DNA of 6,755 nucleotides from an uncultured Clostridia bacterium (GCA_945931735.1 CAMEPN010000102.1:1-6755); one strand, 5' to 3'. Counted from the stretch's first letter, positions 1 through 6,755 are shown. Numbers and translations: made by a program. Notes: generated by a model from the sequence alone, not told the origin.

Positions 1-349
1 AAAATTCCTCCCCGTCGGAAAATGTCCTGTCGGGGACAACGGGTCTGAACTCGGTATGCGGCATGAAGTCCGCCCAGCTTTTCGCCGCGCTCTCCAGCAT
101 CTCTGCATCAGGCGCGGGCGCGATCACCTCCGCGCCTGTCTGTTCCTTTAATGCGGCAACTCCCGCGAAGTGGTCGAAATGCCCGTGCGTCAATACTATC
201 GACCCGAGCGTCAGCCCGTTCGATTGCAGGAACATAATGACCTCCGTCGCAGAAGCGGGGTCAATAACGACCGCCTTACCCTCTGCCGCGGGGATAATAT
301 AGCAATTCGCCCCAAGCTCCCCGAGAGGGAGCATATAAACATCTTTCAT
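1..349 (-). CDS. MBL-fold metallo-hydrolase, N-terminal part (cut by window edge)
   Basis: Partial gene: the first 116 codons are present and the rest lies beyond the left edge. The protein begins MKDVYMLPLGELGANCYII, which is the typical first beta strands of small glyoxalase-II-like MBL-fold hydrolases, followed by an Asp in VVIDPA (residue 30). The metal-binding signature HGHFDH (HxHxDH, residues 55-60) is intact, so the visible half looks able to bind zinc or iron. Later ligands cannot be checked. The ATG at 349 is preceded by GGAGA at 356-360 with a 6-base spacer, a good ribosome binding site. It starts 12 bases after the stop of the GIY-YIG gene, so it is probably co-transcribed and translationally close to it. 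Hydrolases of this family often sit near rel in Firmicutes. The substrate is unknown; thioesters such as S-lactoylglutathione analogues are one possibility for the family, but nothing here shows this. Confidence 0.9.
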   Translation of the reverse strand, partial: MKDVYMLPLGELGANCYIIPAAEGKAVVIDPASATEVIMFLQSNGLTLGSIVLTHGHFDHFAGVAALKEQTGAEVIAPAPDAEMLESAAKSWADFMPHTEFRPVVPDRTFSDGEEF

Positions 350-361
350 AGCTTTTCTCCG

Positions 362-898
362 TTATTTAACGCGCGTCACCTTTGCGCCGCCCTTTGTCTT
401 GTTATAGCTGTCGGTTGCGCTGAACGCTTCGATCAGCGCGGTTTCCATGTCGTTGAGCCGCTTCGCTTTCACGGGGACAATGCGCACATAGGCGTATTTC
501 CCGTATTTGATATCCGCGTAAATGTCGCCCTTTCCCTTGCCGTTGAAGTGATTATGTACCCGCTGGCAGACGTTCACCGACTGCCCGATATAAATGTTCT
601 CGTAGTTATAGAACCGCTTCCCGCGCACGGGGGAGCTGAATATCATAATGACATAGCAGCCCGGGAAATCCGTATATTTATAGCCGACGGGGTTTTCGCC
701 GCCGCTTACTATCCAGTTTTTCTCAAAATCCTCGCTCGAAATAAAGCCGCCGCGCCGAACTTTTCTGCGAAGCCGCGCGTTTGTCGCCCGCCTTGTGTTC
801 CGCAGGAGGAAAAATACCGCCGCGATAAGCAGCAGCCCCGCCGCTGCCGTAAAAAGCTGCTCCGTGGTGAGGCTGCCGATAAATTTTATAATTTCCAA
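362..898 (-). CDS. Membrane-anchored GIY-YIG domain protein (putative nuclease), function unknown
   Basis: 178 residues from a TTG start. Residues 15-32 form one hydrophobic segment (LFTAAAGLLLIAAVFFLL), followed at 33-49 by a very basic stretch with eight Arg and one Lys. The positive-inside rule then puts the rest in the cytoplasm. Residues about 78-170 match a GIY-YIG core: GCY at 80-82 in place of GIY, YIG at 103-105 in the context IYIGQSVNVCQR, the expected catalytic Arg113, His117, the metal-binding Glu152 in METALIEAF, and Asn166 near the end. All expected active-site positions appear filled. The start is inferred: TTG at 898 is the only ATG, GTG or TTG in frame between the rel stop and the GIY motif. 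It has no well-spaced Shine-Dalgarno and lies 5 bases after that stop, so translation probably depends on coupling to rel. The frame stays open upstream into rel, but that part reads as a shadow. The target (DNA, RNA or none) is not known. Confidence 0.8.
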   Translation of the reverse strand: MEIIKFIGSLTTEQLFTAAAGLLLIAAVFFLLRNTRRATNARLRRKVRRGGFISSEDFEKNWIVSGGENPVGYKYTDFPGCYVIMIFSSPVRGKRFYNYENIYIGQSVNVCQRVHNHFNGKGKGDIYADIKYGKYAYVRIVPVKAKRLNDMETALIEAFSATDSYNKTKGGAKVTRVK

Positions 899-903
899 TG
901 TTG

Positions 904-3087
904 TTACTGTTTTCCCGTCCTGTCCACCGAGATAACGCCCGAGATTTTCTGGAGCCGCGACATTACGTTCGAGAGCTGCTCCACGCCCGCTATCTCTATC
1001 GTGATAAGGAGATTGTTGTTGCCGTTTTTCAGCCTGTGCATATTCATCTCGTGCACGGGGATATGGTTCGCCGCGATAGCCGCAGTGACGTCCGCGATGA
1101 CGGAGGACTTCTGCTCGGTGATAAGGTCGATTGTCGCGCGGTAGGTGCTGTCGTCCACACCCGCCCAGCTTGCCTTTATCCAGCGGTCCTTGTTTTCCTC
1201 GCTCTCCATGTTGTTGATAACGTTTATGCAGTCCTGCTTGTGTATCGAAACGCCGAAGCCCCTTGTCACGAAGCCGATTATCGGGTCGCCCGGGAGCGGG
1301 TTGCAGCACTGCGCGAATTTCACAAGGCAGTTGTCCACGCCCTCGATTATTATTCCCTTGCGGCGGGAGCGGCGGTTGGTTTCCTCGATGTTTTCCTCGT
1401 TGGATTTCTGCGGAGCGAGCGCCGCCTGCTGCTCCTTGTGCTGGCGCGCCTGTTCCTCCTTGATACGCGTTACTATCTTCGACAGGGAAACACCCTCGTA
1501 GCCTATCGCCGCGTAGAGGTCGTCGACGCTGCCTATGCGCTGGCGCTGCGCGGCTTCCTTGATAAGCTCGGGGTCGAGCGGTATTCCGTTTCGCTTGAAC
1601 TCGCGCTCAAGCTCCTCCTTGCCGCGCTGGATATTCTCCTCGCGGCGCTCTTTCTTGAACCACGAGCGGATCTTTCCCTTTGCCTCGGTAGTTTTCGCTA
1701 TCTCGAGCCAGTTTCTGTTCGGGCCGTAGTTAGGCGAGCCGCTGGTCAGTATCTCGATAATGTCGCCGGTTTTGACCTGATAATCGAAGCTCACCATGCG
1801 CCCGCCAACCTTCGCGCCCGTCATTTTGTTCCCGACCTGCGTATGAATAGCGTACGCGAAGTCGATAACGGTCGACCCGAGCGGGAGCGAGAACACGTCG
1901 CCCTTCGGAGAGAATACGAAAACCTCATCGGGGGCAAGGTCTGTCTTTATCGCGTCGGTTATCTGCTCGACATCGTCCGCCTCCTGCTGACGCTCAAGAA
2001 GCTGGCGCACCCAGTCAAAGCGCTTCTCCCCCGCAACGGAGCCGCTAAGCCCCGCCTTGTATTTCCAGTGCGCCGCGATACCGTACTGCGCGGTGTTGTG
2101 CATTTCAACGGTGCGTATCTGCACCTCGAACGGAATGCCCTCCCTGCCTATTACGGTAGTGTGGAGCGACTGGTACCTGTTCGGCTTCGGGGTCGCGATG
2201 TAGTCCTTGAAGCGGTACGGCATGGGGCGGAACATATCGTGGATAACGCCGAGGACGTTGTAGCATTCGATGACCGACTGCACTATAACACGTACGGCAT
2301 AAATGTCATATATCTCATCAAAGCGCTTGTTCTTAACATACATTTTCTTGTAAATGCTGTAAATGGACTTTACGCGCCCTTCAATTATCGGCTCGGGCTT
2401 GATGTCGGTTATACGCTCTCTTATGCGGGACTTGATGGTGTCGATAAAATTGTCGCGCTCCTCCTTGTGCAGGTCGAGCAGGCGCTCTACCTCCTTGCAG
2501 CCGTATGGGTCAAGGTAATGGATAGCTATGTCCTCCATTTCCTCCTTGACGTCGCTCATACCTAATCTGTGCGCTATGGGAGCATAGAAATTCATGGTTT
2601 CGAGCGAGGTCTTGAGCTGCTTCTGCGGCGGGCGCGCGTAAAGCGTGCGCATATTGTGGAGCCTGTCGGCAAGCTTTATGATGATAACGCGGATATCCTT
2701 GGACATCGCCATGAGTATCTTACGGATATTCTCCGCCTGCTGCTCCTCCTTGGAAACCAGCGGGACAAGTCCTATCTTGGTAACGCCGTCGACCAGCAGC
2801 GCAACATCGTCGCCGAATTTCTTCCGTACCTCCTCGAGCGTTATCGGAGTGTCCTCCACCACATCATGAAGCAGCGCGGCGCACAGCGTATCGGTATCCA
2901 TGCAGTAATCCAGCAGTATCGAGGCGACGGACAGCGGGTGTGTGATATACTTCTCGCCCGATGAGCGCATCTGCCCGTCGTGCGCCTTGTCCGCCAGCTC
3001 GTAGGCGCGCATTATTTTATCCGTGTCATACTGCTTATCGCTTGCCTTTATCTTTTCGATAAGCTCCTCGATAGTGGAAATTCCCAT
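904..3087 (-). CDS. rel: Bifunctional (p)ppGpp synthetase/hydrolase, Rel/SpoT family
   Basis: 727 residues, close to the usual length of long RSH proteins. It transfers pyrophosphate from ATP to GTP or GDP and also hydrolyses (p)ppGpp, setting the stringent response in the cytoplasm. Domains in order: HD hydrolase, about 25-180, with H50, HDVVED at 74-79 and KLADRLHN at 138-145; synthetase, about 225-345, with GRVKS at 237-241, D261, RFKD at 292-295, NRYQSLH at 303-309 and EVQIRT at 321-326; TGS, about 387-448; a helical region; a Cys-rich zinc-finger-like domain with C594, C595, H616 and C620; and an ACT domain, about 648-727. RFKD is the RxKD form of bifunctional enzymes, not the acidic form of synthetase-only RelA. 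I chose the ATG at 3087 (MGISTIEEL) because GGAAGGA precedes it. An ATG at 3150 would add 21 residues unlike the family and has no ribosome binding site. Often named relA in Firmicutes. Confidence 0.97.
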   Translation of the reverse strand: MGISTIEELIEKIKASDKQYDTDKIMRAYELADKAHDGQMRSSGEKYITHPLSVASILLDYCMDTDTLCAALLHDVVEDTPITLEEVRKKFGDDVALLVDGVTKIGLVPLVSKEEQQAENIRKILMAMSKDIRVIIIKLADRLHNMRTLYARPPQKQLKTSLETMNFYAPIAHRLGMSDVKEEMEDIAIHYLDPYGCKEVERLLDLHKEERDNFIDTIKSRIRERITDIKPEPIIEGRVKSIYSIYKKMYVKNKRFDEIYDIYAVRVIVQSVIECYNVLGVIHDMFRPMPYRFKDYIATPKPNRYQSLHTTVIGREGIPFEVQIRTVEMHNTAQYGIAAHWKYKAGLSGSVAGEKRFDWVRQLLERQQEADDVEQITDAIKTDLAPDEVFVFSPKGDVFSLPLGSTVIDFAYAIHTQVGNKMTGAKVGGRMVSFDYQVKTGDIIEILTSGSPNYGPNRNWLEIAKTTEAKGKIRSWFKKERREENIQRGKEELEREFKRNGIPLDPELIKEAAQRQRIGSVDDLYAAIGYEGVSLSKIVTRIKEEQARQHKEQQAALAPQKSNEENIEETNRRSRRKGIIIEGVDNCLVKFAQCCNPLPGDPIIGFVTRGFGVSIHKQDCINVINNMESEENKDRWIKASWAGVDDSTYRATIDLITEQKSSVIADVTAAIAANHIPVHEMNMHRLKNGNNNLLITIEIAGVEQLSNVMSRLQKISGVISVDRTGKQ

Positions 3088-3097
3088 AGCCTTGCCG

Positions 3098-3104
3098 TCC
3101 TTCC
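3098..3104 (-). promoter_or_regulatory. Ribosome binding site deciding the rel start
   Basis: GGAAGGA on the minus strand lies 10 bases before the ATG at 3087. No comparable purine-rich site precedes the upstream in-frame ATG at 3150, where the leader reads GACCCGTTA. This favours the shorter Rel, whose first residues also fit the family. Confidence 0.75.
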
Positions 3105-3114
3105 AAAATAACTG

Positions 3115-3150
3115 ATGGCGACCTATCGTCGGCGCAATTCGCCGCGCCAT
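3115..3150 (-). repeat. Bulged inverted repeat in the recJ-rel gap
   Basis: On the minus strand, ATGGCG (3145-3150) pairs with CGCCAT (3115-3120). Directly inside it, CGGCG (3140-3144) pairs with CGCCG (3130-3134) around a 5-base loop. One arm is continuous; the other has a 9-base bulge at 3121-3129. That gives 11 possible base pairs, 9 of them GC. It begins 26 bases after the recJ stop and ends 10 bases before the rel ribosome binding site. Only a short mixed T-rich stretch (TTATTTT) follows, so it is not a convincing terminator. It could be a processing or stability element, or chance in GC-rich DNA. Confidence 0.4.
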
Positions 3151-3176
3151 TAACGGGTCGACCGGTAAACGCCCGC

Positions 3177-5195
3177 CTATTCTGCGGCAAACTGCCGTTT
3201 AAGGTCAGCGAGCAGACCTGTCGCAAACAGGTCGGATTTTGTTTTCACGGGGATAATGACCGCCCGCTCCGCGTTTGGAGCAAGCTCTATCATGCCCGCC
3301 TGCGCGAATGCGTCGAGCGTTATCCTAAGCATACAATAATTCACGCCGCCGTGATACACCGCGATGTCCTCCGCGGACATTCCGCCATTCTTCCTTATGA
3401 TGTCGTAAATTCCCATGAGCGCCGCCCTGTCCTGCGGAATTACCCTCGGTGCCAGCCGCTTGTCGCAGCCCTCGCCGCGCGATATCTCCTCGTAGACGCG
3501 CTGCGCCGCGAAGAACCTGTCCTCCGCGAAATCCGACGGGCGCACCTCAAGCGCCTTGAGATTTACGCTGCGCTTTCCGTTGTACTCGTTTATTTCTGCG
3601 GTGGCGATCATATCCACGCTCTGACCCGCCTGCGGGTAGAATTTATCGAACGGTATCTTAAATGTCAGAGCTTTCAGAACAACGCCGCCGCTTTCTACCT
3701 CAAACGACGTATACAGCCCGTTTTTAAGCGCGCGTTTTGAGCGCACCATGCAGCCCTTAAGCAGGAAAAGCGGCTGACGGTTGCCCTCGCCGAACGGCTC
3801 CAGCCGCTCCAGCAGGGCGACATTCTCCTCCGTAAGTTCGCGGCAGGTGACCTCCATGTCCGCGCAAATCTCCTGCACGGGCATTTTCGGGTAAAACTCC
3901 CGCGCATAGCGGTATATCCTCTCGGTAAGCTCACCCACCCTGTCCGCAGGGAGAGAAAAACCGCCTGCCTTTGGGTGACCGCCGAACTTAGTTAGTATGT
4001 CCGAGCATTCCGTAAGCATTCTGTGGACGGAAAAGCCGTCGAAGCTTCTGACCGAGCCGCGCGCCTCGCCGTTTTCTATCGCGATGACGACAGTAGGCTT
4101 TCCGTATTTCTCCATAAGCCGCGCGCCCGCGATGCCGATAACGCCGTGGTTCCAGCCCTCGCCCGCAGCGACTATCACGCGCTGACGTAGTATCGCGGGG
4201 TCAGCAGCAAGCTGCGCGGAAATGTCCTCCATTATTTTCTGCTCTGCCTTTTTGCGCTCGTCGTTCATCAGCGCAAGCTCCTCGGCGAGCCGCGAAGCGT
4301 TCTCCGTACTGTCCGCGAGCAGCAGCATAGCCGCCTTGTACGCGCCGGACATACGCCCCGCCGCGTTTATCCTCGGGCAGACCGAATACGCAAGCGAAGC
4401 CGCCGTAATGCTTTCCGGGGTCATTCCCGCAGAGCGGATAAGCCGCTCCAGGCCCAAATTCTGGCACTGGCGTATATTTTCCAGCCCGCGGCGGACTATG
4501 TAGCGATTCTCCCCGCGAAGCGGCATTACATCTCCAATGGTTCCCACCGCCGCGAGGTCGGAATACTGCTCCATGACGAAATTCTCGTCGCCCTCAAGCG
4601 CGCAAAGCAGCTTCAGCACCACTCCCGCGCCGCACAGGTCTTTGAACTCCGACATATCGTCCGCCCTGTGAGGGTCGACGCACGCGCCGCATACGGGCAG
4701 CGCTTCGGGCGGCTGGTGGTGGTCGGTGATAACAAGCTCGGCGCCGTGCTCGCGGATAAACTCCGCCTCCGCCGCCGCGCTCACGCCGTTGTCGACGGTG
4801 ATGACAAGCTGCGTGCCGCCATTCAGTATCTTGGTCAGCGCGGGGATATTCATGCCATAGCCCTCCGAGCGGTCGGGTATGTAGAAATCAACGTCCGCGC
4901 CCATTGCCTCGAGGTAGCTGTAAAGCATGACGGTCGCCGTAACGCCGTCGCAGTCGTAATCCCCGAAAACGGTTATTTTCTTATCCTCTTCGAGCGCAGC
5001 GCTGATTATTTCCGCCGCCTTGTCCATATCGCGGAGCGAAAACGGGTCGGAAAGGCTCTCGCACGCGAAGAAATCGCGCGCGGAGTCCATCGTGTATATC
5101 CCCCGCCGAAGAAGCAATCCGCCCAGAAAATCACCAAATCCTCCGAGAATATCCCCGCCGCCCGAAGGAGCGGGAGCCGCCGTCCATTTTTTCAA
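3177..5195 (-). CDS. recJ: Single-stranded-DNA-specific exonuclease RecJ
   Basis: 672 residues. RecJ degrades single-stranded DNA 5' to 3' in recombination and repair (RecF-type gap repair, mismatch and base excision repair), using metal ions bound by its DHH core. Visible motifs: GDYDCDG at 78-84, VDNG at 134-137, TDHH at 157-160, DPH at 174-176, LCGAG at 187-191, LAAVGTIGD at 214-222 and PRINAAGRM at 274-282. The DHHA1 domain follows, with GEGWNHGVIGI at 345-355, RGSVRS at 379-384 and GGHPKAGG at 405-412. LEPFGEGN at 465-472 leads into the OB-fold (about 472-552), and a C-terminal extension of about 115 residues follows, as in Firmicutes. Length lies between E. coli RecJ (577) and B. subtilis RecJ (786). 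Start is TTG, giving MKKW, the usual RecJ opening; AAGGGG lies 10 bases upstream. It follows purB by 42 bases without a terminator, so it is probably co-transcribed. No motif is missing. Confidence 0.96.
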   Translation of the reverse strand: MKKWTAAPAPSGGGDILGGFGDFLGGLLLRRGIYTMDSARDFFACESLSDPFSLRDMDKAAEIISAALEEDKKITVFGDYDCDGVTATVMLYSYLEAMGADVDFYIPDRSEGYGMNIPALTKILNGGTQLVITVDNGVSAAAEAEFIREHGAELVITDHHQPPEALPVCGACVDPHRADDMSEFKDLCGAGVVLKLLCALEGDENFVMEQYSDLAAVGTIGDVMPLRGENRYIVRRGLENIRQCQNLGLERLIRSAGMTPESITAASLAYSVCPRINAAGRMSGAYKAAMLLLADSTENASRLAEELALMNDERKKAEQKIMEDISAQLAADPAILRQRVIVAAGEGWNHGVIGIAGARLMEKYGKPTVVIAIENGEARGSVRSFDGFSVHRMLTECSDILTKFGGHPKAGGFSLPADRVGELTERIYRYAREFYPKMPVQEICADMEVTCRELTEENVALLERLEPFGEGNRQPLFLLKGCMVRSKRALKNGLYTSFEVESGGVVLKALTFKIPFDKFYPQAGQSVDMIATAEINEYNGKRSVNLKALEVRPSDFAEDRFFAAQRVYEEISRGEGCDKRLAPRVIPQDRAALMGIYDIIRKNGGMSAEDIAVYHGGVNYCMLRITLDAFAQAGMIELAPNAERAVIIPVKTKSDLFATGLLADLKRQFAAE

Positions 5196-5205
5196 TGCCT
5201 GTTAT

Positions 5206-5211
5206 CCCCTT
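5206..5211 (-). promoter_or_regulatory. Ribosome binding site supporting the TTG start of recJ
   Basis: AAGGGG on the minus strand lies 10 bases before the TTG at 5195. There is no in-frame ATG near the family-typical MKKW start; the ATG a few bases downstream is out of frame. The site therefore supports TTG initiation. Confidence 0.6.
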
Positions 5212-5237
5212 TGCCTTTACCTTTTTGCAGTATAAAC

Positions 5238-6674
5238 TCAGACGCTCAGCTCAACGTGCTCGCCGAGAAGCTCTTTATTCGCTTCGAGAACGGGCTTGAT
5301 GAACTCGGAAAGGAACTCCTCCGTCTGCTCGGGAGCGCGCCCTACATAATTCTCGGGAACAAGAACCGCCTCTATCTCCTGCTTGGTTATCTTGAACGCA
5401 GGGTCGGCTGCGATACGGTCGACGAGGTCGTTTTCCCCGCCCATCTTGACCTGCTTTGCAGCGGCGTGGGAATGGGTGCGGAGCAGCTCGTGCAGCTCCT
5501 GACGGTTGCCGCCGTTCTCAACAGCTCTCATCATGATGTTCTCTGTCGCCATGAACGGGAGCTTCTTCATAAGGCGCTGTCTTATCATCTCGGGATAAAC
5601 CTGAATGCCGTCGGTTATGTTTATCATAATGTTCAGTATCGCGTCAACTGCGAGGAAGCCCTCCGCAACGGAAATTCGCTTGTTCGCGCTGTCGTCAAGG
5701 GTTCTCTCGAACCACTGTGTGCCTGCGGTGAACGCGGGGTTGAGCGTGTCGATCATAACGTATCTCGCGAGGGAGGTTATGCGCTCGCTGCGCATGGGGT
5801 TGCGCTTGTACGGCATAGCCGAGGAGCCTATCTGATTTTTCTCGAACGGCTCTTCCATTTCCTCGAAATTCTGGAGCAGGCGCAGGTCGTTGGAGAACTT
5901 CGAGCAGCTCTGCGCAATACCGCCGAGGGTTGCGAGCACCTGACTGTCTATCTTGCGGGAGTAGGTCTGACCGCTTACGGGAACGCACGCCGAAAAGCCC
6001 ATTTCCTCCGCGATAGACTTCTCGAGAGCCTTTATCTTCTCGGAATCGCCGCCGAAAAGCTCCACAAAGGAAGCCTGCGTACCCGTTGTTCCCTTCTGAC
6101 CGAGGAGTTTGAGGTTAGAAATGCGGTATTCTACCTCCTCAAGATCCATCAGAAGCTCGTTCATCCACAGCGTCGCGCGCTTGCCAACGGTGGTGGGCTG
6201 TGCGGGCTGGAGGTGAGTATAGGCAAGGCAGGGCATAGCCTTGTATTCATCTGCGAACTTCGCAAGGTTCGCAAGAACGTTGACCAGCTTTTTCTTGACC
6301 AGCAGCAGCGCGTCGCGCATTATGATTATATCGGTATTGTCGCCGACATAGCAGGATGTCGCGCCGAGGTGGATTATTCCCGCCGCCTCGGGGCACTGCT
6401 TTCCGTAAGCGTATACATGGGACATTACATCGTGGCGGACTTCCTTTTCGCGCGCCTCGGCAACGTCGTAGTTTATGTTGTTTACATTAGCCTCAAGCTC
6501 GTCCACCTGCTCCTGCGTAATGGGCAGACCGAGCTTCATCTCGCCTCTCGCAAGCGCGACCCAGAGCTTTCTCCATGTGGTGAACTTCTTGTCGGCGGAG
6601 AAGATGTACTGCATCTCCTTGCTTGCATATCGTGTGCAGAAGGGGCTTTCGTATGAATCGTAGTTTTTTGACAT
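5238..6674 (-). CDS. purB: Adenylosuccinate lyase
   Basis: 478 residues, complete. The enzyme removes fumarate twice in purine synthesis: from SAICAR to give AICAR, and from adenylosuccinate to give AMP. It is a cytoplasmic homotetramer of the fumarase/aspartase superfamily. The superfamily signature GSSAMPYKRNP is at 283-293, with the catalytic-loop Ser284 and Lys290. His81 (RHDVMSH) and His154 (THLQPAQ) match the active-site histidines. The start is ATG at 6674 with GAGGAG 7 bases upstream. A TTG 15 bases further up overlaps that site and is not used. The protein is longer than B. subtilis PurB (about 430 residues) and resembles the animal ADSL type, as in YASKEM at 16-21, AAGIIHLGATSCYVGDNTD at 97-115 and QWFERTLDDSAN at 320-331. 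It is the first gene of the apparent operon, directly behind a promoter-like element. Confidence 0.97.
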   Translation of the reverse strand: MSKNYDSYESPFCTRYASKEMQYIFSADKKFTTWRKLWVALARGEMKLGLPITQEQVDELEANVNNINYDVAEAREKEVRHDVMSHVYAYGKQCPEAAGIIHLGATSCYVGDNTDIIIMRDALLLVKKKLVNVLANLAKFADEYKAMPCLAYTHLQPAQPTTVGKRATLWMNELLMDLEEVEYRISNLKLLGQKGTTGTQASFVELFGGDSEKIKALEKSIAEEMGFSACVPVSGQTYSRKIDSQVLATLGGIAQSCSKFSNDLRLLQNFEEMEEPFEKNQIGSSAMPYKRNPMRSERITSLARYVMIDTLNPAFTAGTQWFERTLDDSANKRISVAEGFLAVDAILNIMINITDGIQVYPEMIRQRLMKKLPFMATENIMMRAVENGGNRQELHELLRTHSHAAAKQVKMGGENDLVDRIAADPAFKITKQEIEAVLVPENYVGRAPEQTEEFLSEFIKPVLEANKELLGEHVELSV

Positions 6675-6681
6675 AATATTA

Positions 6682-6687
6682 CTCCTC
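6682..6687 (-). promoter_or_regulatory. Ribosome binding site of purB
   Basis: GAGGAG on the minus strand, 7 bases before the ATG at 6674. It fixes the start: the in-frame TTG at 6689 sits directly against and partly within this site and so cannot use it. Confidence 0.85.
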
Positions 6688-6735
6688 AACAGATATTTAC
6701 TGTGATCGACTGCCGTTACGCAGTATTACTTATAC

Positions 6736-6744
6736 ATTGTACCA
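6736..6744 (-). promoter_or_regulatory. Putative extended -10 promoter element of the purB operon
   Basis: TGGTACAAT on the minus strand fits the extended -10 pattern TGnTATAAT with one mismatch in the hexamer. Transcription would begin near 6729, giving a leader of about 55 bases before purB. The matching -35 position falls outside the window, so only half of the promoter can be judged. A second possible -10, TATAAG at 6729-6734, overlaps the expected start and is weaker. No PurR-type box or room for a riboswitch is visible in the leader. Confidence 0.5.
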
Positions 6745-6755
6745 CATTTTTCGCC

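Noticed and set aside
899..1309. Upstream extension of the GIY-YIG frame into rel (adds about 137 residues)
   Set aside because: The added part is out of frame with conserved rel ACT-domain coding sequence and reads as low-complexity Arg/Gln/His text. The hydrophobic helix right after the TTG at 898 makes a natural N-terminus.
898..2565. Long plus-strand open frame (555 codons) opposite rel
   Set aside because: It is fully antisense to the conserved rel coding region, has shadow-like composition and no recognisable domain.
3105..3145. Possible internal promoter before rel (TTGCGC and TTATTT)
   Set aside because: Both hexamers are poor matches, and the TTGCGC falls inside the GC-rich hairpin.
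3088..3150. Longer Rel N-terminus starting at the ATG at 3150
   Set aside because: There is no ribosome binding site before it, the 21 extra residues do not resemble the family, and the internal ATG at 3087 has GGAAGGA in front.
4668..6656. Very long plus-strand open frame (662 codons) opposite recJ and purB
   Set aside because: It lies antisense to two clearly recognised genes, its translation is rich in Arg, His, Leu and Val without any family motif, and it spans the gap between the two genes without a ribosome binding site. It is a shadow caused by codon bias.
6675..6689. TTG start for purB five codons upstream
   Set aside because: It touches the Shine-Dalgarno used by the ATG at 6674 and has no site of its own.
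6690..6725. Short inverted repeats in the purB leader (CTGC/GCAG and ACAG/CTGT)
   Set aside because: Stems are only 4 pairs long with 6-7 base loops, which is expected by chance; no riboswitch core is visible.
1..6755. CRISPR arrays, insertion sequences, tRNA genes, phage or defence-island genes
   Set aside because: I looked on both strands and saw no repeated units, transposase motifs, tRNA-like cloverleaf or terminal inverted repeats; nearly all bases are in housekeeping-type genes.

Overview
All five protein genes in this window lie on the minus strand and read from the right end to the left: purB, recJ, a bifunctional rel/spoT homologue, a small membrane-anchored GIY-YIG domain protein, and the first 116 codons of a metallo-beta-lactamase (MBL) fold hydrolase that runs off the left edge. 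The gaps are short (42, 89, 5 and 12 bases). I see no hairpin followed by a T-run in any of them, so the block looks like one transcription unit starting at or just beyond the right edge.

The organism is most likely a clostridial Firmicute, probably of the Ruminococcus/Oscillospiraceae kind. The reasons are the strong AGGAGG-type ribosome binding sites, a single long Rel protein with both hydrolase and synthetase motifs, the recJ-rel neighbourhood typical of Firmicutes, and the moderately GC-rich codon use. This is inferred from gene style and layout, not from a database match.

Region by region (right to left). 6675-6755 is a leader with a good extended -10 element (TGGTACAAT) and a strong Shine-Dalgarno for purB. 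5238-6674 is adenylosuccinate lyase of the long, animal-like type. 3177-5195 is RecJ, starting at TTG. 3088-3176 is the longest gap and holds a GC-rich bulged inverted repeat just before the rel ribosome binding site. 904-3087 is a full-length Rel with every domain present. 362-898 is an unfamiliar 178-residue protein with one transmembrane helix, a very basic linker and an apparently intact GIY-YIG nuclease core. 1-349 is the MBL-fold start.

The genes link purine nucleotide synthesis (PurB makes AMP and AICAR), DNA repair (RecJ) and the stringent response (Rel makes and degrades (p)ppGpp from GTP and ATP). Most of the window is ordinary core genome. The part worth a second look is the GIY-YIG membrane protein between rel and the MBL hydrolase, where many Firmicutes carry dtd, together with the absence of apt between recJ and rel. 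I found no mobile element, CRISPR array, RNA gene or clear new defence system.
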